Shown piece after piece: positions 18,692-27,464 of a stretch of DNA of 33,676 nucleotides. Below the pieces are notes generated by a model. That model ran no database searches, was not told where the DNA came from, and saw only the letters and a program-made list of their open reading frames with translations. The position numbers and the translations under genes are program-made. Each line of letters starts with the position of its first letter. The first letter of the stretch is position 1. This stretch comes from Nemertoderma westbladi (taxonomy: Eukaryota > Xenacoelomorpha > Nemertodermatida > Nemertodermatidae), in contig JAUCBJ010002387.1 of the NCBI GenBank assembly GCA_032718475.1, positions 1 through 33,676 of the forward strand. The letters are read 5' to 3'.

Positions 18692-19374
18692 TTACAAGAT
18701 ATTTTCTTTGTATCTGTAACCAAGTAACAATAACCAAGTCTTCAGGTTTAATTGTAATTTTCATATTTTTGGTATCATAATGTATTCGTGTGGTTATCCT
18801 ATCAATGTGGACACTTCTTTCTTCTAGATAGTGAACCACGTCCTCCTCACTATGCGAACGATGTACTCCCTTCACATATATGGGCATAAACTTCCCAGAA
18901 CGCGCACATGATAACATTGAGTTCGATGAACGGGGTTGCTCTATGTCTGATTCTTGGTGGAAAACCACCTTTCCATTGGATTTAGATGGTATTGATGTTG
19001 GAACTACTATATTAGTATGTCTCTCAGATTCTGATCCTATAATCGGATTTTGATTATATTTACGTACTATTGACGAGTTCCTCCAATCTGGATCTTGAGG
19101 AACCTCAGTATTAGCAGTTTGTTATTCCTTGGTTTAGCCGCCAAGCATTTCATCTCTGACTCTGATTGATTAAAGGAAGCTGTTGTTTTAACATTGTGAC
19201 TGAGTTTTCCTTCAGAAGCAACTCTGGTACCGGTATATGGTTTCAAACATCCCTTACTTCTCCTACCTTTGGCTTGTACTTGGTAAGGTTCAGGGTTTTG
19301 TATGGATGCATCATTTGATGTGTTTATTAATCTTTTAATTTCATTGGACTTGGTGGGGGTAGGAGTTGGAGTAG
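18624..19374 (-). pseudogene. LINE ORF1, 3' part, one frameshift
   Basis: From the left TSD (19374) the frame reads PTPTKSNEIKRLINTSN and KGRRSKGCLKPYTGTRVAS to about 19125. A one-base shift then leads to TEVPQDPDWRNSSIVRKY and on to FMPIYVKGVHRSHSEEDVV, VHIDRITTRIHYDT and a stop at 18624. The MPIYVKGVxxxxxEEDVxxYLxER segment (about 90 residues) is RRM-like, as expected of LINE ORF1 proteins that bind the element RNA. The last 22 codons overlap the start of ORF2 in another frame. Confidence 0.7.
19359..19374. repeat. Left target-site duplication of LINE X copy B
   Basis: GTAGGAGTTGGAGTAG (16 bp) occurs here and at 20794-20809, immediately flanking copy B. Length and perfection fit target-primed reverse transcription. 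Because the LINE 3' end is CCTAGTAGTA, one or two bases at the border are ambiguous. Confidence 0.9.
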
Positions 19375-20793
19375 TATGAAAACAAATAAGTTGGTGCCTG
19401 TTCCCAAGAAGGGCAACCTAACACTCTATGGTTCTTTTCGGGGAATCTCATTGATCTCGATTGCTGCAAAGCTATACAATAGGATTCTATTAAATCGCAT
19501 CAGGGATCCCATTGAGAGACTGCTCCGTGGAAATCAGAATGGGTTCCGTAAAGGTCGTGGGACCATGGAGCCCATTTTGGCACTTAGAAGGATAATTGAA
19601 GAGTTATCAAAAAAGAAAGACAGGCATCTGGCTGTTATCTTTGTTGACTTCTTCAAGGCCTTTGATTCAGTCTCTCGCTCACGTATGTTCAGCATACTTT
19701 CATTATATGGGATTCCTGATGAAATTATTGCAGCAATCAGATCAGTATACGATGGTTCGACAACATTTGTGTCTACTGTTGATGGTGACACAGAACCATT
19801 TGAAGTGTTATGGGGCGTCCTCCAAGGAGACACACTTGCACCATTCTTGTTCATTATTGTGGTTGACTATGTTCTACGCATGTCCTTAGATCATCATAAT
19901 GATGATGGGGTGATGATAACTCCACCTACTGGCTCCAGAAGTCGAGGAAATCCTACCAAGTACCTAACTGATCTAGACTTTGCTGATGACTTAGGAGTAC
20001 TCTCAGAATCATTAGAGGGAGCCCAACGGCTCCTCAGCACATTAGAACATGCTGCTTCTAGTGTTGGTCTTTTTATTAACTCCAGAAAGACCAAAATTCT
20101 GACAGTTAACTTTGAAAGTCCTCAGCAAGTCGCTGATCGGATGAGCATAAGCTCAAAGGATGGTATGCTTGAGCATGTGGACGACTTCTGTTACCTGGGA
20201 TCATGGATCCGGAAGTCAGGTGAGGACCTTCGAATACGTAAGGGAAAGGCATGGGCAGCCTTGAATAGGCTTTCCAGGATTTGGAAGTCATCGAGAATTA
20301 ATCGGAAACTTAAGGTCCGATTATTTAGAGCAGCAGTAGTTCCAGTACTCCTCTACGGGAGTCCATGCTGGGCTCTAACTGCTGAGGACACCAAATCTCT
20401 GGATGGCACATTCACAAGAATGCTACGCCGGGTTCATTGTGTCAAGTACAATGCACACATCTCCAACCAGACACTATATAACATTGGAGGTGTTTCATTG
20501 GTTCCCCCAAGCTTGACACTAGAACAAAATCGCCTCCGCTTTGCAGGACATTGCTTTCGCCGTGAGGACCAGCCAGTGCACAATCTTGTACTTTGGCAGC
20601 CTCATGGAGTGAATAAGCATGGTGGACAGCCCATGACTTTCTTGAGACGCATCTTAAAGGACACTGGCCTTAAAGATGCGGATGATCTAGCAAATGTCAT
20701 GGGTGATAGGGAGTTGTGGCGGTGCAATTTTGTTGACAAGCCGGCACAGCATTCTTAAAAATGCAGCTGCAATGCAGCATGCCGATCCTAGTA
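19375..20793 (+). mobile_element. LINE family X, copy B: 5'-truncated, otherwise undamaged
   Basis: The element runs from TATGAAAACAAATAAG to CCGATCCTAGTA and has one long open frame without stops or shifts. It starts inside the RT, so endonuclease and upstream parts are missing. It lies antisense within the ORF1 of an older LINE and has intact 16-bp target-site duplications. There is no poly-A: the 3' end is a TAG/GTA short repeat shared with copies A and C. This is the reference copy for interpreting copies A (3313-6172) and C (27848-28113). Confidence 0.9.
19376..20758 (+). CDS. LINE X reverse transcriptase, open from the truncation point
   Basis: The 460-codon frame contains RT blocks in order: YGSFRGISLISIAAKLYNRI (residues 18-37), NQNGFRKGRGT (53-63), block A with catalytic Asp in VIFVDFFKAFDSV (Asp near 91), GVLQGDTLAPFLF (147-159) and block C LTDLDFADDL (Asp pair near 204-205). 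Thumb motifs SRKTKIL and DFCYLGSWIRKSGEDL follow, then SLTLEQNRLRFAGHCFRRED in the LINE tail. All visible RT catalytic aspartates are present. The ATG used here begins one base inside the inserted element, so it is a fortuitous start; the real ORF2 would begin far upstream with an endonuclease. I cannot place the clade with certainty; the C-terminus resembles Rex1/RTE/CR1-like invertebrate LINEs. Confidence 0.85.
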   Translation: MKTNKLVPVPKKGNLTLYGSFRGISLISIAAKLYNRILLNRIRDPIERLLRGNQNGFRKGRGTMEPILALRRIIEELSKKKDRHLAVIFVDFFKAFDSVSRSRMFSILSLYGIPDEIIAAIRSVYDGSTTFVSTVDGDTEPFEVLWGVLQGDTLAPFLFIIVVDYVLRMSLDHHNDDGVMITPPTGSRSRGNPTKYLTDLDFADDLGVLSESLEGAQRLLSTLEHAASSVGLFINSRKTKILTVNFESPQQVADRMSISSKDGMLEHVDDFCYLGSWIRKSGEDLRIRKGKAWAALNRLSRIWKSSRINRKLKVRLFRAAVVPVLLYGSPCWALTAEDTKSLDGTFTRMLRRVHCVKYNAHISNQTLYNIGGVSLVPPSLTLEQNRLRFAGHCFRREDQPVHNLVLWQPHGVNKHGGQPMTFLRRILKDTGLKDADDLANVMGDRELWRCNFVDKPAQHS

Positions 20794-20809
20794 GTAGGAG
20801 TTGGAGTAG
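20794..20809. repeat. Right target-site duplication of LINE X copy B
   Basis: Second GTAGGAGTTGGAGTAG, directly after CCTAGTA. Beyond it the interrupted host LINE ORF1 resumes on the minus strand. Confidence 0.9.
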
Positions 20810-20924
20810 AAACTGCTAAATCAACAGTGATATAGCTGCTGTTTCCATCGTCACTAGGTTCCGCAACAGTTCTATAATTGTGTTTGTTTACATTATTTTC
20901 ACATAGTGAGTCTTAATTTTATGA
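20810..20924 (-). pseudogene. LINE ORF1, 5' part, beyond the copy B insertion
   Basis: Immediately outside the right TSD, the minus strand reads DSLCENNVNKHNYRTVAEPS then NSSYITVDLAVSTPTPT. If the 1,419-bp insertion and one TSD copy are removed, this joins in frame with the PTPTKSNE segment at 19374, without a stop. Upstream of DSL is a TAA, and no Met is seen, so the true start of ORF1 is gone or altered. Confidence 0.65.
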
Positions 20925-21783
20925 AAGTTATATTAAAGACTTTCATATTTAAATATAAATGTTTTGTATTGTAACTTTTGGCAAATTTAAATAAATTACT
21001 ACTAAAAAACTAGATTTCAGCGTTACATAACGATTACAAGGGGGTGGTTGTAACAAAATAGTAACGTTTCAGGCAGACCCCTCCCCCTTCTGAGCGTTAC
21101 GTAATATGTGAGCAGCCCCTTACTAGGCAAGTTTTTTCCGATTTCATAACTGTGGTTCTAATTCTGTATAAGTCGTCGGCTATGACGTTTAATTAAATAA
21201 GCGTGGGAAGCCTATTTTGACAATCGGCTGTGATTGGATGATACATATATATGATTGCTCTCACTGCAATCTTGTGATCTTGTATTCTATGGATTGTGTT
21301 TTCGATCCATTGAAATACACATTAAATCTCAATCATTTCCCATGTGACTTATATCAATTGGATGTGGAGAGTCTTTGGACACTACAATTAATTAAAATAA
21401 AAAATTAATGATTTAATAGTACAGAGCACTTCACAAGCATGATTACTAAAAGACTGCTTTTGGTTACCATTAAGAAAAAAATAAGTTAGATCATATAACA
21501 ATTAAAATAAAACATTGAAGAGTCTGGTTATAAATAGTAAATGTATTATTATACAGATCCACCTTCAACCAATAAAAGTGACATTTATAATTGCAGAAAG
21601 TGGATCCAATCACTGCAATGATCCTTTTTGTTGAATGAATATAAAAAATATTGCTTTTAAAAACTTTATTGCCATTACAATATATTTATTTTACTTTTAA
21701 TATTGTTCACTCATTATCTTCCATGAATAAATTGTGAATTTGCTCAATTCTTTTCAAGAACACGTTCATACTGCTTGGTTTCT
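20925..21783. other. Stretch without a gene; GC-flecked repeat-like patch at 21020-21125
   Basis: The patch holds CAGCGTTACATAACG and GAGCGTTACGTAATATGTGA around GGGGGTGG and CCCCTCCCCC, an arrangement I have seen in interspersed repeats of other animals, but I cannot define its ends. The rest is AT-rich, with no convincing coding frame (the 63-codon plus frame at 21217 has no motif). Confidence 0.3.
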
Positions 21784-21977
21784 GATAAAATATCGCAGTT
21801 TCTCAAATAAATGAAGAATATACTCTGGAGTGTTTTTAACCCTCCAGGAATATTAATTACTTCCATAAATAGACCCATTTGATAAAATATCGCAGTTTCC
21901 CAAATAAAGGAAGAATATACTCTGGCGTGTTTTTAACCTCCCAGGAATAGTTATTTACTTCCATAAAAATAGACATA
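21784..21977. repeat. 97-bp tandem duplication
   Basis: GATAAAATATCGCAGTTTC starts both copies (21784 and 21881), continuing through AGAATATACTCTGG, GTGTTTTTAACC and ATTTACTTCCATAAA-like sequence. Divergence is about 10 percent by eye, so it is older than the 271-bp and 82-bp duplications. Confidence 0.85.
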
Positions 21978-22165
21978 TAATAGATATACAATAGACACAT
22001 CTTTTGGCTTTGAAATGTTACAACCATCCAGAGCATCTTCCAGTCTCCCTGGCCAGAAAATTTTAGATTCATTTGACACGCAAACACCTGATTCACACCC
22101 TGAACCTCCATCTGCACTTCGGGTTCTGCTTCAACATAGTCTTCTGAAGTATCGAACATTAACAT
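21857..22165 (-). CDS. Unrecognised open frame, possible exon relic
   Basis: This 102-codon frame reads MLMFDTSEDYVEAEPEVQME, then FACQMNLKFSGQGDWKMLW and a C-terminal part that lies in the 97-bp tandem duplication. The upstream minus-strand sequence (22165-22340) also looks coding-like in other frames (for example VPENISLLENAAAVQMGWKM). I recognise no family. Acidic start and mixed composition are more protein-like than most frames here, but no splice sites or promoter are evident. It could belong to the eroded gene at 22956-24302 or be chance. Confidence 0.25.
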   Translation of the reverse strand: MLMFDTSEDYVEAEPEVQMEVQGVNQVFACQMNLKFSGQGDWKMLWMVVTFQSQKMCLLYIYYMSIFMEVNNYSWEVKNTPEYILPLFGKLRYFIKWVYLWK

Positions 22166-22405
22166 TTCAATAATGTATCCTTCATTTGATGATGATGATA
22201 TACTATTTGGCTTCTTTTTCGTTGCACTTGATTACATAGTGGTTGGGTGTTTATCATTTTCCAGCCCATTTGCACTGCAGCAGCATTTTCTAGCAATGAT
22301 ATATTTTCAGGGACATTAACATCCATTGAGCATTCAACATCAGCAGCTTCTGTTCAGCAGCTTTAGTAACCCCATAGTAGATAATGTCTGCAGTTTAACG
22401 ACCCA

Positions 22406-22428
22406 CCCCCCCCCCCAAAAAAAAAAAA
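22406..22428. repeat. Homopolymer pair: C11 then A12
   Basis: A run of 11 C is followed directly by 12 A. It may be an old tail or simply low complexity; it is error-prone for sequencing. Confidence 0.9.
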
Positions 22429-22630
22429 CATTTATAAAGTAAAACAATATCAAATAACATTGTTATTGTGACAGCACATTTGCTCCTGCAATATAAATTA
22501 ATACATGAAAAGTAAACAAGACAGTTATTGCTTAACTAACAATGAACTAAATCAAATAAGGCCTAATTAGATAATGCTACAGTAGAGCATTTTAAAAACC
22601 CCGCCATATAAATTTGTATAAGTGGAAATA

Positions 22631-22955
22631 TTGAGCACCGGCACTCAATCCGCACTGGCACTTGTGTAGTGCGGATTGTGCACTGGTGCACAAACCCCAA
22701 AAAAATATATATATATGAGTCATACAAAGGTCACAGATACTGAATATGACAACAGCTGATGTATTTCAGCACCCGGTGCTCAACTTATAGCCTCCACACT
22801 AAGGGGTAACCAAGCCAAAATAGCTCCGCACTACAGGGATGATTTACCGGTCATGTTCACCGGTGCTCAATCCGCAGTAAGAAGTTGACAGGGAGTAAAA
22901 CCTACCACAGTAAAGTTAAAACACGAATTGTGCACCGGGGGTGCTCAATCCGCTG
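22631..22955. repeat. Cluster of CACCGGTGCTCAATCCGC-like motifs
   Basis: Five related sites occur in about 320 bp: GAGCACCGGCACTCAATCCGC (22632), an inverted GTGCGGATTGTGCACTGGTG (22669), AGCACCCGGTGCTCAAC (22770), TTCACCGGTGCTCAATCCGC (22856) and GTGCACCGGGGGTGCTCAAT with CCGC (22933). The core GAGCACCGGTGCTC is palindromic. Outer sites sit near both ends of the cluster. This might be a MITE with subterminal transposase sites, or a decayed minisatellite. No coding frame. Confidence 0.6.
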
Positions 22956-23560
22956 CTAACGTGTTAACTTATCGTTAATCGTATTTACAACAACCATTTC
23001 ATGTGTACACCTTATTCTGGTAGTACACCGATAGGCAACTTGTAGTCCTACACAAAGTAGCTGCTCCTCACTAGTTTCTCGAACTTCTGCCTCCTCAGGG
23101 TAGACCCAACTACAACCTTCTTTATCCGATTTTTCCTTAAATGTCTTCCTCAAATGTAGAATCACTAATGAATGTACAAACTTGTGAATCACTTATGAAT
23201 ATCTTAGATGGAATAGTAGTCAGATCATTGAACAGCTTTGGGAAACTTTGAAGCAATGTTGTTTCTTTGTTCATTAGGAGCTTATGAAATGGTCGAGTTA
23301 TATGAATTCCCAATAAGGAAATTGCACAGAATATAGGCTTAAGTATTTACATTTCCACAAAATCGTGGTATAAGATTGATATATTGTTCATAATGTTTGA
23401 GAATGTCTTTTAAATAGTTGGCAAGAATATGATAGATAAGAGCTAATAATCAACAATCACTTAAACGATTGAAGCAGTGGTCCTTTAATGAAAGTGACAT
23501 TAATCTTTGGTTTGATAAATGACTCAAAATGACCTGTCTATTCCAAGGCTTGGCTGAGTG
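22956..23560 (-). pseudogene. C-terminal remnants of the multicopy-family pseudogene
   Basis: About 23165-23280 on the minus strand reads LLQSFPKLFNDLTTIPSKIF and then ISDSQVCTFISDSTFEEDI, which resembles the 'RLYNDLT..IP..LL......F(V)SDxxFxDD' segment near the end of the family seen at 23577-24302. After it the frame is lost. The 78-codon frame at 22956-23192 uses another frame and is probably noise, although EGCSWVYPEEAEVRETSEEQ looks coding-like. The central part of the family, including its presumed third acidic motif, is missing between here and 23577. Confidence 0.4.
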
Positions 23561-23576
23561 AGAGTAGTAGTCTTTG

Positions 23577-24302
23577 TTAATAAAATTGTTGTGAAATTAC
23601 AGTTGTGACAAAAAGTGACATTACAGATTTTTCAAACGAAATCTTTCTAACTCTTTCTAAAATATTCCTAATGTTGGAAGGGCCCATTGTATACCATAAA
23701 TAGTAAGTGACTGGAATATATAGTTCCCAACACCATATTGCCATTATTGCAGAACTATCATTTGAATATGTAATCACTGCATTGTTCCCTACCATCATTT
23801 CTTCAACAATGGCGCTTAAGGCCATGGTTTCCATATAGGGTTCCGTCCTTCTTAGATTACTCTATAGTAGTGTCTATGATAGTTGGTTCTTCAACCCTAT
23901 AGATCTTCCACTCTAGACCAAAAAGTATATTAGCCACATTTATAATAGAGCCTTCAATTTGAGACTGGCTCATGTGAAGTTCTGCAGAGATTTTGTGCAT
24001 TGCAGTATATATCTCTGGCCTGATAGACCTAGGTCCCTTATTAGTATGCCTGAAATCATACGGCAAGAAGTTATCAGCCAGATTGTCTGGTTTTTCATCA
24101 AATTGGTACTGTACCACCTTGCCTTTTTGGATGGAGGTAAAACTTCATCCCCATCATCATCACTACAGCTGCTTTCAGTGCTGCTATAAACAATGGCCCT
24201 CCAATTTACTGGTTCCAGCCTTTCCATCTCTTGGCTAGATTTGTCTAGGGCTATGTTTCTCAGAATTATATCTTTGGACCTACGTTGATTATGTACAGCC
24301 AC
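23577..24302 (-). pseudogene. Multicopy invertebrate protein, transposase-like, frameshifted
   Basis: Minus-strand pieces run MAVHNQRRSKDIILRNIALD, then EPVNWRAIVYSSTESSCSDD and LPPSKKAR (24302-24130). A one-base shift near 24118 leads to QYQFDEKPDNLADNFLPYDF and RHTNKGPRSIRPEIYTAMHK, then WKIYRVEEPTIIDT (to about 23875). Another shift gives METMALSAIVEEMMVGNNAV and ITYSNDSSA. A last shift gives GIQWALPTLGIF. From memory, 'LA(D/N)NxLPYxFRHTxxGPRSxRPExY...VITY(S/H)NDGS...GVGxY..Q...xNGxxRALPTxxI' is a family amplified in marine invertebrates. Acidic residues in TYSND suggest an RNase H-like core; that is inference. At least three shifts and one stop make it a pseudogene. Confidence 0.5.
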
Positions 24303-24562
24303 TGTCTACTTACAAAGGATGTACAGTAACCAATTTGAGGCTGATTACATTGATTATGGTAGAATGCCTCATCTTCATCTGTCATAGTAACACCCCAAAT
24401 TTTCTCTTGGTGTTTGTGAAATATCATATTTAATATCGAACAGATTCTTGGATACAACCAGAAACTCACTAAACCGTTTCCAGTATGTGAGTTTCTTTTT
24501 AGATATTTATCTGTCATGATGAATACTGTCATGGGTACTTTTTCTCGTTTTTGTATATACAT
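24266..24562 (-). CDS. Unrecognised open frame upstream of the multicopy pseudogene
   Basis: A 98-codon frame reading MYIQKREKVPMTVFIMTDKY, then MIFHKHQEKIWGVTMTDEDE and QPQIGYCTSFVSRQW. It overlaps the start of the next minus-strand piece in a different frame. No family recognised. It could be the N-terminal part of the same eroded gene, since orientation and spacing fit, but nothing in it demands coding function. Confidence 0.2.
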   Translation of the reverse strand: MYIQKREKVPMTVFIMTDKYLKRNSHTGNGLVSFWLYPRICSILNMIFHKHQEKIWGVTMTDEDEAFYHNQCNQPQIGYCTSFVSRQWLYIINVGPKI

Positions 24563-25162
24563 TACAGTATACCCAATGCAACATTAGTCGGGCGGGATAC
24601 AACCTTATTGATAGCAACAGAGTGATTTTTGTGATCACGCTTGAGGTCTAAGGTTAACCCAATTACTTGGTAATTTTCCATTAGGGAGGAAATCTAATGA
24701 AGGAATTGTAATACAGTCCTGGTGTGTTCAGGTGGTCTCTTTCTTTTCGCAATGCTGTTTGCATCTCAGTGAATGGTCTTTAACTGAGCAAGTATTTTGA
24801 GTTCTTAAAATAGATGGCTGATTTTCTATAGATTCATCTTAAAAAAAATTTCCCAAGATATTGTCCAGCACGTATAATTGCTGCTCTTGTATATCTATAC
24901 CTTGAAGAATTGACGGGAACATTGGTTCCTAAAAATATTGGAGTGGAAACATTGCCCATTATGATTAACATGTATAGTGTAATTTCAAAGAGCATGATCA
25001 AGTAGTTGGGTTTTATACCATCAGAAACTAGGAGATCAAATTTTGCCATAAAATATATGCTAGTTATGATTATATATATAATATTACGTACCGGTAGCCG
25101 TATATTGGAAATATCAAAAATATGTGATGATTATAAAATTGTGGGTAGAGGCCATAAAATTT
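24563..25162. other. Stretch without a gene
   Basis: AT-rich. The 71-codon minus frame at 24834-25049 is hydrophobic and lacks motifs. A TACCGGTA site lies at about 25090. Confidence 0.3.
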
Positions 25163-25165
25163 ACA

Positions 25166-25262
25166 TGTCGCAGTGTCCGAGTGGATACGGCGCCTGAACT
25201 GCTTACACAATAGTGTTTGGTGGCGCAGGTTCGAATCTGACTAAATGTTACGGTATATGGCG
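25166..25262 (+). mobile_element. tRNA-derived SINE head (class II, Leu/Ser-like), relic
   Basis: GTCGCAGTGTCCGAGTGGAT resembles the 5' end of a tRNA-Leu or tRNA-Ser gene with box A (TGTCCGAGTGG), and GGTTCGAATCTGAC resembles box B plus T-arm. The spacing of about 50 nt between boxes fits a long variable arm. The T-stem and acceptor stem do not pair properly, so it is not a functional tRNA. It is followed by a 25-bp tandem repeat and no clear SINE body. Confidence 0.55.
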
Positions 25263-25275
25263 CTGTATCCACATT

Positions 25276-25341
25276 ATTAGTCCGTTATACTGTACGCAAT
25301 ATTAGTCCGTTATACTGTACGCAATATTAGTCCGTTGTGCA
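25276..25341. repeat. 25-bp tandem repeat, 2.6 copies
   Basis: ATTAGTCCGTTATACTGTAC followed by GCAAT repeats exactly at 25276 and 25301, with a partial third copy from 25326. It directly follows the SINE-like head, so it may be the expanded tail of that element. Confidence 0.9.
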
Positions 25342-25659
25342 GCATAATATTTTAGATAAGGCATAATAGCGAGGTGATATTTAGATAGGGAAATAAAAAC
25401 GCCCATATATTTTGAATTCATCCATTTTGTATAATATGTAGCCCTACCTACGTAATTTTGTATTAGGATATAGGTAGATAGTTCCAGGGTAGCAAGTTTA
25501 GTCGGACCCTGGATTTTGTGCTTGCTGTTATTAGCTTTGATAGGGCTAGTATATAGGGACGCTGTCCTGGCCATTCAGCAGCCAGGGACATGATCCATTA
25601 CCATATATGGTAATAATTTGAGGTTTGGAGAGCAATAGGGCTACAATCCGGCCTCCTTA

Positions 25660-25850
25660 TTGGACTAACTGCTTCCAGGTTGGTCTAATGCTAGCGCGGA
25701 CTGGAGAGCCAATAGGAGAGCGATTGAGTCACCCTATTGCATCACCCCATTCGGATCACCTATAAATTGGCGGTGTGCCGGTAGAGCTGTACTCTATCAC
25801 CAACCTTAACCTCAGTACAATCCCTATTCACCTTCTCGACGGATATTTTG
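25660..25850 (+). promoter_or_regulatory. Candidate Pol II promoter
   Basis: Elements in a sensible order: an ATTGG (inverted CCAAT) near 25659, GCCAATAGG near 25708, CCTATAAATTGG with a TATA box at 25760-25766, and about 30 bp downstream a pyrimidine-flanked region (TGTACTCTATCACCAACC) where initiation could occur. No following exon or ORF is recognisable, so the transcript, if any, is unknown. It might be the promoter of an LTR. Confidence 0.3.
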
Positions 25851-26379
25851 TACCATTAAGTTAAAGTATAATTTAGCGTATTTCTGCAATTTTCTATCTT
25901 TTGATTAATTTCTCGAGATGATTTGCTAGTGCGATTATTCTTGATTGCGTTTCTCAATTAATCCTATCGATTACTGCTAATTACAACCGGAACTATGATT
26001 TCTACCTCTTTTGTTAATGGTTCTATGTGATTCCTTTCTACGCAATAATCCTAAGGGATTTCTGAGACTGTCAGACTTGTGATTTGCATGCGCCGCTACG
26101 GTAGCTATTCAATCAATGGAGGGCTAAGGTGCCAGTAGGCGGTGGGCTCATCGGGGGGTTAGCGACGAAGGGAGAGCGGAGGATTCAAAAGCGGGCAACG
26201 CTGGCGGGGGTCAACGTTGTGGTCGGGCAATTTGGACTGTAGGTTGGAGACCGCTCGCTGGTACAGTAATTAGGGGGCTGATGATCCAAGGTTTTGTCTC
26301 TATTTAGTATTAGGGGGGCAGGAATTGGGTTAGTTAGGAAGCCTAGATGTACCCGGGAGAGGCCTGCATACCTTACAGT

Positions 26380-26475
26380 AAGTAAGTTGCGAGTAAGTAG
26401 ATTGCGCATTAGTCAATTGCGAATTATTATGTTGCGAATTATATAATTGCAGATTGTATAATTGCAAGTCGTGCT
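26380..26475. repeat. Degenerate ~15-bp tandem array with TTGCGA core
   Basis: Successive units read AGTAAGTTGCG, AGTAAGTAGATTGCGC, ATTAGTCAATTGCGA, ATTATTATGTTGCGA, ATTATATAATTGCAG and ATTGTATAATTGCAAG. Six or so units of 11-16 bp share a TTGCRA core. Confidence 0.65.
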
Positions 26476-27464
26476 ATTGTGATCTGTGATTGCTGACGCT
26501 GATTGGTGTGTTACTGAAGTGTGCCTATGATTACGAATACTTAGGTAGGCGCCCCTTTTCTCTTTGATTGATTTCTATTTCTTAGTTACAACAAATAATT
26601 ACTGATTAGGTCAAAGTAATACGGCATTTTAGGCTATTACTAGCGAAACCTGTTGTGTAATAAATTAGAATTACGCATTCTGGAACTCTTAGTAATTAGT
26701 ACGCTGTTACATATTTGTGACTGTAATTGATTAGTAAAATTAAGAATTAGTACGCAGCATAGCGGAGAGTAGCTAAGGTAATAATTTAGAGTACCGTAAA
26801 CTATTCACGCTGAGCGGTTATTTGCATTAGCGGGCAATAAGCTAGATCGCAGTAGTCAGTACGCAAGACACTAGTAAGTTGCTGGCCTAAAGCCAGCTGC
26901 AGGCAAGTTTAGACCCAGAGCGGTATCACCCACGAAAGACATTGTACTGTACCATTATTTGATTATTTTAAATATTCTCGCATTCACACATTCCGTTAGG
27001 GAACCCTCAGTATTCGCGATTAGAAAAGACGTAAGCATTGGCGTATTTCAGTAGTAAAATTAGGCGTAAGAATATACTCTGAGTGCAAAGCCCCTCGCAC
27101 TCGTCTTAAGTAAGCTTAGGGAGCCGACTCGGGTTTATTGTTTTGGTTATTCCCGCGTGGCTCATAGATTCGAACAGTTAGCTCTCTATCGAGCGATCGG
27201 TAGAGAAAGGAACAAGCGATTTTGCAGGAGTTGTGTAAATTTAGTAAAATATATTAGCGGACGGCAGATTAGCGCCATCCAACGGTACGTAGCGGTTTTG
27301 TATTTAGCAACCCTTTACAATTTAGCAATATCACGCTCCTGATCCCCTTTACTTAACAGTAGAGCAGTCTTTGTGTCTTATTGGTTAGGCGAGAGCTCGA
27401 ATTAGGTTGGCAGAGAGGTATACGGGTATTTGTCTGTTCAACAGTTCTGCTGTTAGTATAGGTG

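Larger units (their letters stand above)
16385..20924 (-). mobile_element. LINE with overlapping ORF1/ORF2, interrupted by LINE X copy B
   Basis: On the minus strand, ORF1 pieces (20924-20810 and 19374-18624) are followed by ORF2 (18691-16385). ORF1 stops inside ORF2, giving a 68-bp overlap. The element lost its 3' part: ORF2 ends inside the RT, at the border of the GACA-rich region. It also lost its start: the ORF1 frame runs into a stop at about 20925 with no Met. A 1,419-bp copy of LINE X sits in ORF1 on the opposite strand, between 16-bp target-site duplications. Losing the 3' end while keeping the 5' half is unusual for a LINE and points to post-insertion deletion. Confidence 0.8.
25342..27464. 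other. Long region without a gene; promoter-like and GC-rich patches
   Basis: A perfect 18-bp palindrome, ATTACCATATATGGTAAT, lies at 25597-25614, just after an imperfect hairpin TGTCCTGGC/GCCAGGGACA. A promoter-like zone (25660-25850), a GC-rich patch without a long frame (about 26090-26370) and an array of TTGCGA-containing repeats (26380-26475) follow. ATTAGTACGC-like words recur at 26690-26870, and TCTCTATCGAGCGATCGGTAGAGA-like pairing occurs at 27182-27205. The whole could be the LTR and leader of a retroelement, but I found no second LTR, primer site or gag frame in the window. Confidence 0.35.

Noticed and set aside
25166-25250. Possible functional tRNA-Leu/Ser gene
   Set aside because: Box A and box B are recognisable, but the T-stem and acceptor stem do not pair, and no clear anticodon loop is present; a SINE-type relic fits better.
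27157-27342. 61-codon plus-strand open frame
   Set aside because: Short, without motif, and in a region with no splice or promoter context that would support it.
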